From positions 1-8,202 of the forward strand of contig JAATGK010000442.1 in NCBI GenBank assembly GCA_015654715.1: a DNA stretch of 8,202 bases. Reading direction: 5' to 3'. Positions 1 to 5,064 of this stretch are shown piece by piece. The notes beneath the pieces were generated by a model. It was not told the DNA's origin. It made no database searches and saw only the letters and a program-made list of their open reading frames with translations. The stretch's first letter is position 1. Each line of letters begins with the position of its first letter. A program made the position numbers and the translations under genes. Source of the DNA: Alphaproteobacteria bacterium. Its GTDB lineage: Bacteria > Pseudomonadota > Alphaproteobacteria > Micropepsales > Micropepsaceae.

Positions 1-4
1 CCAA

Positions 5-25
5 CAGCAGCAGCAGCAGCAGCAA
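5..25 (+). repeat. (CAG)6 trinucleotide tract at left edge
   Basis: Six perfect CAG units at 5-22 are flanked by CAA on both sides (2-4 and 23-25). In the plus frame starting at base 2 this reads as eight glutamines followed at once by a TAA stop at 26-28. The stop abuts the minus-strand stop of the flmG-like gene (31-29) with no base between them. It may be the poly-Q C-terminus of a convergent gene lying off the window, but only eight codons are visible, so no CDS is called. Confidence 0.75.
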
Positions 26-28
26 TAA

Positions 29-1786
29 TTACGTCGCCGCTTGGGCTTTCAGAATTTCGGCGAGGCGCGGCATCATTTCGTCCCAATCACCGAAGTGCGC
101 CGGCGAGAAGGTGCGCGTCTTGCGATACCAGGGATAGGCGTCGGTGCCGAGCTGCGGCCAAGCGTGTCCGCCCGCGAGCAGGAACCAGGTTTCGGTGCCG
201 ACCGCAGCGGCAATCGCCGCCGACGCCGTCGGCGCGGCGATCATCAGATCGAGGTTTGCCGAAAGGGCTGCAGCGCCTTCCAAATCGTTCTTGAGATCAA
301 GGCCTTCGATCACCTCGATCTTGACGCCGAGGTGTTCTTCCGCGCGCTTCATTTCTTCGGTGCAATCGCCGTATTGCAGATTGATAATCCGCACGCCCGG
401 GGTTTTGAGCAGCGGCCCCCACCGGTCGAGAGCGGAAAAATACTTCGCCCGCTTGACGTCGATGAACATCGAACGCCAGCAGATGCCGACCTTCAGCCCA
501 GGTCCGCCGGCCGCCAGAGTGCTCTGAAATTCCGCAACGCGGGCCGGATCGGGCTTGAGGAAAGCTTCATGGCGGAAATCAGCGAGATTCTTGCGCAGCC
601 AGCCGAGCGGTGAGGCCATCCAGGCGTAATAATCGGGCTGGCCGTCCTTGGTCGCAAACGGAATGAAGCGAAGACGCTTGTTGCCATCTTTGTCGAGCAG
701 GATGCGGTCATCGTAGCTGCCGACCTCGGCTTCGGGATAGGAGCGCTGGAACAGGCTCACCAGCCTGGGATCGACCGCGATCTGCAGTTTGCCGTTTGGC
801 CCGACCAGGCGCTGCACATCCGACAAATATTCGGCAAACATGATCTCGTCGCCAAGGCCCTGCTCGGCCACAATCAGCACCCGTTTGCCGTCCACCGGCT
901 CGCCGTTCCAATAAGGCGCCTCCAGCACGTGATGGAGATAGGAGCGGAACTGCTCGTCGCGGCGGCATTCGTGGGCGCGGAAGCCTTCTTCCAGCCGGCC
1001 CATGCCGATCAGGCACAAGCTGCGCGAATGATTGGTTTCGCGGATTTCAGCCGGATCGACCATATATTCGAGCGCTTTTTCGTAAGCGGCGTGCGCGTCG
1101 TCGAGGCGGCCGAGATGCTGATAGGCATATCCGAGATTGTGATAGAAGCGGGCAAAAGTCGGCTCGAGCCGGATAGCTTCGGCATAGAAGACCAAGCTTT
1201 CCTCGGCGCGGCCGGATTCGGCGAGCACCGTCGCCAGTGAATTCCACAGGATCGACTGGTTCGGCATGCGGAAGATGGCATTGCGCAAGGTCTCGATCGC
1301 GGTCTCGCGATCGCCCATTTCGCTCTGGACGGTGCCGAGGTTGTTGTAGCCGAGCGGCGAATCCGGGTTGGCAGCGACATAGAGTTTGAACATCTTGGCC
1401 GCACCGTCGCGGAATTTCAGGTTCCAGGCCATCATCCCGAGATTGATCAGAAGTTCGGGATCTTTGGGATCGAGCTCGAAGGCGCGCTCATAGGTCACCA
1501 GGGCCTTGTGCATATGGCCCATGCGCTCCAGATACATGGCGAGGATGTGGAACGCCTTGGGGTTGGTGTCGTCGATTTCGCTGGCGCGCATCGCGGCGCG
1601 GCCCGCTCCGGCGAGATCGCCGCGGCGCCAGGCGCGCACGGCGCGGCGAATGTGGCGGTCCGATTTACTGCGTGTTAAGTTGGCACCGAGCTCCTCGGAC
1701 AAAGCTTCGAGTTTGGCCAGTGCATCGAGCTTGGCATCGTCTCTGCTGAAGCCAGCCATGCCGACAGCGGGAGCGACATTCGCCAT
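29..1786 (-). CDS. flmG: FlmG-like TPR/glycosyltransferase, probable flagellin glycosyltransferase
   Basis: This 585-residue cytoplasmic protein has two halves. Residues about 43-280 are tandem TPR helical repeats of about 34 residues, with signatures such as 'GYNNLGTVQSEMGD' (146-159) and 'FYHNLGYAYQHLGRLDDA' (214-231). Residues about 302-580 look like a GT-B-type glycosyltransferase domain: 'VLIVAEQGLGDEIMFAEYL' (303-321), 'VGICWRS' (433-439), and a late nucleotide-sugar-pocket-like segment 'DLMIAAPTASAAIAAAVG' (513-530). Caulobacter FlmG has this same plan: its TPR half binds flagellin and its C-terminal half transfers pseudaminic acid. Two flagellin genes and pseB/pseC within 6 kb support the same job here. 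No signal peptide or membrane segment is seen. The start at 1786 has GAGGG nine bases upstream; the next Met (residue 10) has no such site. The gene diverges from flbT. Other TPR-glycosyltransferase fusions share the fold, so acceptor and sugar are inferred from context. Confidence 0.8.
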   Translation of the reverse strand: MANVAPAVGMAGFSRDDAKLDALAKLEALSEELGANLTRSKSDRHIRRAVRAWRRGDLAGAGRAAMRASEIDDTNPKAFHILAMYLERMGHMHKALVTYERAFELDPKDPELLINLGMMAWNLKFRDGAAKMFKLYVAANPDSPLGYNNLGTVQSEMGDRETAIETLRNAIFRMPNQSILWNSLATVLAESGRAEESLVFYAEAIRLEPTFARFYHNLGYAYQHLGRLDDAHAAYEKALEYMVDPAEIRETNHSRSLCLIGMGRLEEGFRAHECRRDEQFRSYLHHVLEAPYWNGEPVDGKRVLIVAEQGLGDEIMFAEYLSDVQRLVGPNGKLQIAVDPRLVSLFQRSYPEAEVGSYDDRILLDKDGNKRLRFIPFATKDGQPDYYAWMASPLGWLRKNLADFRHEAFLKPDPARVAEFQSTLAAGGPGLKVGICWRSMFIDVKRAKYFSALDRWGPLLKTPGVRIINLQYGDCTEEMKRAEEHLGVKIEVIEGLDLKNDLEGAAALSANLDLMIAAPTASAAIAAAVGTETWFLLAGGHAWPQLGTDAYPWYRKTRTFSPAHFGDWDEMMPRLAEILKAQAAT

Positions 1787-1925
1787 TCGCCCGGACCCTC
1801 AAGAATTTCAGGCGAATAAGAACCGGTTTTTACTTAATCGGTGGTGAACATGATTGCTCGATTTCAAATAGAATTTCTTAACCCCAAGCTCCCTAGAATG
1901 GTCTCACCTGCAAAGGGAGTCATGG
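1787..1925. promoter_or_regulatory. Divergent intergenic region flmG / flbT
   Basis: These 139 bp separate two divergent genes and must hold at least the promoter for flbT-flaF and probably one for flmG. The region is clearly more AT-rich than its surroundings, including TTAA at 1834-1837 and 1878-1881. The octamer AGAATTTC occurs twice, at 1802-1809 and 1870-1877. No sigma-54 motif with correct GG-N10-GC spacing is present on either strand, and no convincing -35/-10 pair is visible. The TTAA pair is about 40 bp apart, not the 7 bp of a CtrA box. The flbT ribosome binding site AAAGGGAG is at 1912-1919. Confidence 0.45.
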
Positions 1926-2351
1926 ATGCCGCTAAAGCTTTCCCTCAAACCGGGCGAAAAATTCGTCATCAACGGTGCCGTTCTAACCAACGGCGAAAAA
2001 CGCGCCTGCCTAATCATACAAAACAAGGCATGCCTTTTGCGTGAGAAAGACATCATGCAGGTGGAAGAGGCGACCACGCCGGCACGGCGTATCTATCTTC
2101 CCATCATGATGATGTACCTGGATGCGGACGGAGGCTCTCAATACTACGACGATTTTGCACTTCGCATGACCGAGTTTATGGGCGCGATCAAAAATCGCGA
2201 AGCCCTGGCCACATGCGTCGAAATCAGTCGCGAAGTAATGAGCGGCTCTTATTACCGGGCGCTAATGCAATGCAGGAAATTGTTCGAATTCGAACGGGAG
2301 CGGCTGAGTTATGACCCTCAAAGCATACCAAAACACGCAGCAAATTACTGA
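1926..2351 (+). CDS. flbT: FlbT, flagellin post-transcriptional regulator
   Basis: The 141-residue product opens with 'MPLKLSLKPGEKFVINGAVL', the characteristic FlbT N-terminus, and its length is usual for the family. It has a basic, beta-rich N-terminal part (about 1-65) and a helical C-terminal part (about 80-141). In Caulobacter FlbT associates with the 5' leader of flagellin mRNA and blocks its translation until the hook is finished; in some other alphaproteobacteria it acts positively, so the sign of control cannot be read here. Start choice: GGGAG at 1915-1919 lies six bases before ATG 1926, whereas the nearby out-of-frame ATG at 1922 is only two bases from it. The end overlaps flaF by 41 nt in another frame, implying translational coupling. 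The natural targets would be the leaders at 2833-2892 and 4009-4072. Confidence 0.93.
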   Translation: MPLKLSLKPGEKFVINGAVLTNGEKRACLIIQNKACLLREKDIMQVEEATTPARRIYLPIMMMYLDADGGSQYYDDFALRMTEFMGAIKNREALATCVEISREVMSGSYYRALMQCRKLFEFERERLSYDPQSIPKHAANY

Positions 2352-2661
2352 GAATTCGCGCGAAACCGAGTACCGGCTATTCGGTCAAGTGACCGGCGCT
2401 CTGATCTCGGCCCAGCGTGAAGGGCGCACGGGCGGCCCGCTCGGCGAAGTCGTCGATTGGAACCGCAAGATGTGGCGCTTGCTGGCGGCCGATTGTCTTG
2501 ACGATCATAACAAACTGCCTGACGGCATCCGGGCCAACATCGTCTCGCTGTCGCTGTTCGTGACCCGCTATTCCAGGGACGTCCTGCGCAAAGGCGCGTC
2601 GCTCGATCCGTTGATCGAGATCAACCGTTCCATCATGCAGGGCTTGCAAGGGACCGCGTGA
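2311..2661 (+). CDS. flaF: FlaF, flagellar biosynthesis regulator
   Basis: This 116-residue protein matches FlaF in length and sequence, including 'AYQNTQQITENSRETEYRLF' (5-24) and the central 'DWNRKMWRLLAADC' (49-62) followed by 'SLSLFVTRYSRDVL' (79-92). FlaF is a small, mostly helical cytoplasmic protein needed for flagellin synthesis or export in alphaproteobacteria. It works with FlbT, in Caulobacter as a positive factor opposing FlbT, with a suggested flagellin chaperone role. The start lies inside flbT. GGGAG at 2296-2300, ten bases before the ATG, is a plausible ribosome site, so expression is probably coupled to flbT. A strong terminator follows 23 bases after the stop, making flbT-flaF a two-gene unit separate from the flagellins. 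Confidence 0.92.
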   Translation: MTLKAYQNTQQITENSRETEYRLFGQVTGALISAQREGRTGGPLGEVVDWNRKMWRLLAADCLDDHNKLPDGIRANIVSLSLFVTRYSRDVLRKGASLDPLIEINRSIMQGLQGTA

Positions 2662-2684
2662 GCACCCTTTCGGGGGCGTATTTT

Positions 2685-2720
2685 GAAGAGGCCGGAGGCA
2701 ACTCTGGCCTCTTCTTTTTT
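2685..2720 (+). terminator. Intrinsic terminator of flbT-flaF with GCAA tetraloop
   Basis: A nine-bp perfect outer stem (2685-2693 with 2706-2714) continues inward through a G-U wobble and three further pairs (2694-2697 with 2702-2705), closing on GCAA (2698-2701), a stable GNRA tetraloop. Six T residues follow at 2715-2720. Stem, loop and U-tract are those of a textbook strong rho-independent terminator. It insulates flbT-flaF from the first flagellin promoter. Confidence 0.93.
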
Positions 2721-2806
2721 GCCGGTCGGCAATTATTTACCATCTGGCGGACTCAGGCCCCTCAGCGATTTTCTTAGTTTACAGGGACTTAGCAGCGGAA
2801 ATCGGC

Positions 2807-2821
2807 TGGCACGGCGGTTGC
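2807..2821 (+). promoter_or_regulatory. Sigma-54 promoter of flagellin 1
   Basis: TGGCACG-N4-TTGC matches the RpoN -24/-12 consensus at every conserved position. GG lies at 2808-2809 and GC at 2820-2821, with the required ten bases between. The predicted transcript start is near 2833, giving a leader of about 60 nt. Flagellin genes are classic late sigma-54 targets in Caulobacter, activated by FlbD. Only one CGGCAA half-site is visible upstream (2727-2732), about 105 bp before the predicted start. Confidence 0.92.
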
Positions 2822-2861
2822 GATGGTTTGGGCCGGGGCGGAGAGCCTCATGGAAAAACCG

Positions 2862-2876
2862 CCGTCCCAACGACGG
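2862..2876 (+). promoter_or_regulatory. Leader hairpin of flagellin 1 mRNA
   Basis: CCGTC (2862-2866) pairs perfectly with GACGG (2872-2876) around a five-base loop (CCAAC). The hairpin ends four bases before the GGAG ribosome site at 2881-2884. It sits where a translation regulator such as FlbT could act on the leader. The stem is only five bp, so its functional role is an inference. Confidence 0.4.
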
Positions 2877-2892
2877 AAGTGGAGAAAACACG

Positions 2893-3717
2893 ATGCTGAG
2901 CGTCAACACCAACAACGGCGCCATGATTGCGCTGCAGTACCTTACCAAGACCCAAGGCGAGATGTCGCAGACACAAACGGCGATCAGCACGGGCCTGAAA
3001 GTCTCTTCCGCCAAGGACGATGGCGCCACTTATGCTATCGCCCAGAACATGCGCGGTGACGTTGCGGGCTATCAGTCCGTTTCCGACAGCTTGAACCGCG
3101 GCATTTCTGCTGTGGACGTGGCGCTGTCGGCTGGTCAGTCGATTTCCTATCTCTTGATCCAGATGAAGGCGAAGGCCCTGGCGGCCGCCGACAAGTCGAT
3201 CGACACGGCGTCCCGCGACGCGCTGAACAATGACTTCACCGCTCTGCGCGATCAGATCTCGACGATCGTTACCAATGCCTCGTTCAACGGGTTCAACCTG
3301 ATCAAGAACGGTGCGTCAGACATCACGGCTCTGGCGTCGGCCGACGGTTCCAACAAGATCACCGTCGCTGCGCAAAACCTGTCGCTTTCCACCGGTCTGT
3401 CCACGATCACCTCGGACGCCAACATCTCGGCGCAGAGCACTGCGTCGACGATGGTCGCTAATGTTCAAACCGCGCTCACGACCGTCAACAAGGTATTGTC
3501 CAGTTTGTCCGCCGGTGCCAAGAAGTTCTCGATCCAGCTCGACTTCACCTCGAAACTGTCCGACACGCTGACCAGCGGCATCGGCAATTTGGTGGATGCG
3601 AACATGGCCGAGGAGAGCGCCAAGCTAACCGCATTACAGACCAAACAGCAGCTCGGCGTGCAGGCGCTGTCGATCGCCAACGCATCACCGCAGACCATTC
3701 TGTCGCTGTTCCAATAA
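2893..3717 (+). CDS. Flagellin 1 (minimal D0-D1 type)
   Basis: This 274-residue structural subunit of the flagellar filament is exported through the flagellar type III system. The N-terminal D0/D1 region (about 1-140) includes 'ISTGLKVSSAKDDGATYAIA' (31-50). The C-terminal D1/D0 region (about 190-274) ends in 'QALSIANASPQTILSLFQ'. The middle (about 140-190) is short and rich in Ser, Thr and Ala, so no D2/D3 outer domain exists; such D1 loops are where pseudaminic acid is usually attached. There is no cysteine. The open frame extends upstream to 2683, but the sigma-54 promoter lies inside that stretch, and GGAG at 2881-2884 sits eight bases before ATG 2893, fixing the start. The product is about 80% identical to flagellin 2, from which it differs by Tyr86 replacing Asp87 in the 'SISDLLIQMK' helix. 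Confidence 0.95.
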   Translation: MLSVNTNNGAMIALQYLTKTQGEMSQTQTAISTGLKVSSAKDDGATYAIAQNMRGDVAGYQSVSDSLNRGISAVDVALSAGQSISYLLIQMKAKALAAADKSIDTASRDALNNDFTALRDQISTIVTNASFNGFNLIKNGASDITALASADGSNKITVAAQNLSLSTGLSTITSDANISAQSTASTMVANVQTALTTVNKVLSSLSAGAKKFSIQLDFTSKLSDTLTSGIGNLVDANMAEESAKLTALQTKQQLGVQALSIANASPQTILSLFQ

Positions 3718-3740
3718 AATTCCATGGGGTAAGGGTTGCT

Positions 3741-3775
3741 ACGGCGCGAAACGATCGTTTCGCGCCGTTTCTCTA
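3741..3775 (+). terminator. Perfect 28-bp palindrome, terminator of flagellin 1
   Basis: Bases 3741-3768 are a perfect 28-bp palindrome. As RNA it folds into a 12-bp stem (3741-3752 with 3757-3768) with a GATC loop. It begins 23 bases after the flagellin 1 stop and is followed by a T-rich but interrupted tract (TTCTCTATCT from 3769). It probably terminates or stabilises the 3' end of the mRNA and separates the two flagellin units. The weak U-tract means partial readthrough is possible. Confidence 0.82.
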
Positions 3776-3835
3776 TCTAGCGCCTTCCCTGGCCTCTTCG
3801 CGCGCCGCTGTTTGAGCGCCGGCGCTTTGAAATCA

Positions 3836-3915
3836 CCCGGCAAGAATTTCCCCATCCCCGGCAAAAATTGCCGGGTCCTGGCAAGAACTGCCCGGCAAAA
3901 CCGTCCCCTCGGCAA
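3836..3915 (+). promoter_or_regulatory. Array of CGGCAA half-sites, candidate FlbD (ftr-like) enhancer
   Basis: Five CGGCAA elements and one TGGCAA fall within 80 bp, starting at 3838, 3859, 3868 (reverse), 3879 (TGGCAA), 3893 and 3910. The core is a perfect 19-bp inverted repeat, CCCGGCAAAAATTGCCGGG, at 3857-3875. A second, imperfect copy with the same 8-3-8 layout lies at 3877-3895. The centre is about 140 bp upstream of the predicted sigma-54 start, the usual distance for an enhancer. The motif resembles the ftr elements bound by the activator FlbD in Caulobacter; that comparison is from memory and not aligned. Confidence 0.75.
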
Positions 3916-3982
3916 AAGCGCGCTGGAGCCTTTTCGTACGAAGGTCTCCCAAAAGAACGTTAGCAAGTTCCTAAGCGCGGCC

Positions 3983-3997
3983 CGGCACGTTCGTTGC
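3983..3997 (+). promoter_or_regulatory. Sigma-54 promoter of flagellin 2
   Basis: CGGCACG-N4-TTGC differs from the consensus TGGCACG-N4-TTGC only at its first base. GG at 3984-3985 and GC at 3996-3997 keep the ten-base spacing. The predicted transcript start is near 4009, leaving a leader of about 64 nt. It lies just downstream of the half-site array. Confidence 0.88.
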
Positions 3998-4007
3998 GAT
4001 ACCGGAG

Positions 4008-4028
4008 TGCGGGGCAAAAGGCCCCGTA
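4008..4028 (+). promoter_or_regulatory. 5'-terminal leader hairpin of flagellin 2 mRNA
   Basis: GGGGC (4011-4015) pairs with GCCCC (4021-4025) around AAAAG. Three more pairs, one a wobble, extend it to 4008-4028. The hairpin sits at the extreme 5' end of the predicted transcript, about 30 bases before the GGAG ribosome site at 4060-4063. It could stabilise the mRNA or serve as a protein site; either role is an inference. Confidence 0.5.
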
Positions 4029-4072
4029 GAGCATAACGCTCGCGTAAAAACACCAGAACGGAGACAACTATA

Positions 4073-4900
4073 ATGGCTATTAGCGTCAACACCAACGTCA
4101 GTGCCATGACCGCCCTGCAGTATCTTTCGCAGACACAGGCGCAAATGGCGCAGACCCAATCCGCTATCAGCACCGGCTACAAAGTCGCATCTGCCAAGGA
4201 CGACGGCGCCACGTACGCCATCGCCCAGAACATGCGCGGCGCCGTGGCTTCCTACGGTGCCGTTACCGACAGCTTGAACCGCGGCGTTTCCGCCGTGGAC
4301 GTGGCACTGTCGGCTGGTCAGTCGATCTCCGATCTGCTGATCCAGATGAAGGCGAAGGCCCTCGCGGCTGCCGATAAGTCAATCGACACCGCGTCCCGTG
4401 GGGCTTTGAACAACGATTTCACGGCTCTGCGCGATCAGATTAAGACGATCGTCTCTAATGCCTCGTTCAACGGTTACAACCTGGTCAAGGACGGCGGCGC
4501 CAATATCACGGCTCTGGCGTCGGCCGACGGTACCAGCAAGATCACCGTCAGTGCGGAAAACCTGTCGCTCTCCGCCGGTCTGACCACGATTCCCACGACC
4601 GCCAACATCTCGGCGCAGAGCGATGCGTCGACGATGGTCGGTTCGGTCCAGACCGCGTTGAATACCGTCAACAAGGCATTGGCCTCGCTGTCGTCGGGTT
4701 CGAAGAAGTTCTCGATCCAGCTCGGGTTCGTGCAGAAGCTGTCCGATACGATCACCAGTGGTATCGGCAATCTTGTGGATGCGAACATGGCCGAAGAGAG
4801 CGCCAAGCTCACCTCGCTGCAGACCAAGCAGCAGTTGGGCGTCCAAGCGCTGTCGATCGCCAATTCGTCTCCGCAGATCGTGTTGTCGCTGTTCCAGTAA
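4073..4900 (+). CDS. Flagellin 2 (minimal D0-D1 type)
   Basis: This 275-residue filament subunit is a tandem paralogue of flagellin 1. By hand alignment about 53 of 273 positions differ, roughly 80% identity, without gaps apart from one extra residue at the N-terminus. The D0/D1 ends are conserved, including 'AISTGYKVASAKDDGATYAI' and 'NLVDANMAEESAKL' followed by 'LQTKQQLGVQALSIAN'. The central Ser/Thr-rich stretch (about 140-190) is the most variable part together with the N-terminal 35 residues. There is no cysteine and no D2/D3 domain. GGAG at 4060-4063, nine bases before ATG, supports the start. With the enhancer array upstream it may be the major flagellin, but this is inference. It is a likely FlmG substrate. 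Confidence 0.95.
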   Translation: MAISVNTNVSAMTALQYLSQTQAQMAQTQSAISTGYKVASAKDDGATYAIAQNMRGAVASYGAVTDSLNRGVSAVDVALSAGQSISDLLIQMKAKALAAADKSIDTASRGALNNDFTALRDQIKTIVSNASFNGYNLVKDGGANITALASADGTSKITVSAENLSLSAGLTTIPTTANISAQSDASTMVGSVQTALNTVNKALASLSSGSKKFSIQLGFVQKLSDTITSGIGNLVDANMAEESAKLTSLQTKQQLGVQALSIANSSPQIVLSLFQ

Positions 4901-4909
4901 GACTATCTT

Positions 4910-4945
4910 GCAACGGCGGGCGTGTCCGCGTCCGCCGTTGTCTTC
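4910..4945 (+). terminator. Hairpin after flagellin 2, first of two
   Basis: CAACGGCGG (4911-4919) pairs perfectly with CCGCCGTTG (4932-4940). Four more inner pairs, two of them wobbles, lead to a four-base loop at 4924-4927. It begins ten bases after the stop. The following TCTTCC is a poor U-tract, so it may act more as a 3' stabiliser than as a full terminator. Confidence 0.65.
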
Positions 4946-4995
4946 CGCTGATGGAGGCGACGCGCTTCCTTCCCCGGGGCGTGGGTTGGGGTTTC

Positions 4996-5044
4996 AAAAA
5001 AAGAAGGAACGGTCGAAGAGTCATCTTCGGCCGTTTCTCTTTTT
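4996..5044. terminator. Bidirectional terminator between flagellin 2 and pseC
   Basis: Bases 5005-5019 pair with 5024-5038 in a 15-bp stem containing two G-U wobbles, with GTCA as the loop. A T-rich run (5038-5044, ending in five T) follows on the plus strand. Seven A residues precede the stem at 4996-5002, which give a U-tract on the minus-strand transcript. It can thus stop transcription from flagellin 2 and from pseC, which ends at 5065. Confidence 0.88.
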
Positions 5045-5064
5045 GTCCTTGGGGATGCTTCAGA

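Noticed and set aside
1842..1857. Sigma-54-like TGGTGAACATGATTGC upstream of flbT
   Set aside because: The spacing between GG and GC is 11 bases rather than 10, and the -24 element lacks the CAC of TGGCAC. RpoN promoters do not tolerate this spacing well.
1834..1881. Two TTAA elements as a CtrA box upstream of flbT
   Set aside because: They are about 40 bp apart instead of 7, and TTAA alone is expected by chance in this AT-rich stretch.
1917..1921. GANTC (CcrM methylation) site overlapping the flbT ribosome site
   Set aside because: GANTC is expected about every 256 bases, so single sites here and at 2750-2754 are not informative.
2683..2892. 70-codon N-terminal extension of flagellin 1
   Set aside because: The frame is open, but it begins inside the flaF terminator and contains the sigma-54 promoter. 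Flagellins start with the 'M-x-SVNTN' type N-terminus found at 2893, which has a proper ribosome site.
3815..3826. 12-bp perfect palindrome AGCGCCGGCGCT beside the enhancer array
   Set aside because: It has no U-tract, no gene boundary and no match to the CGGCAA motif. Short GC palindromes are common in this base composition.
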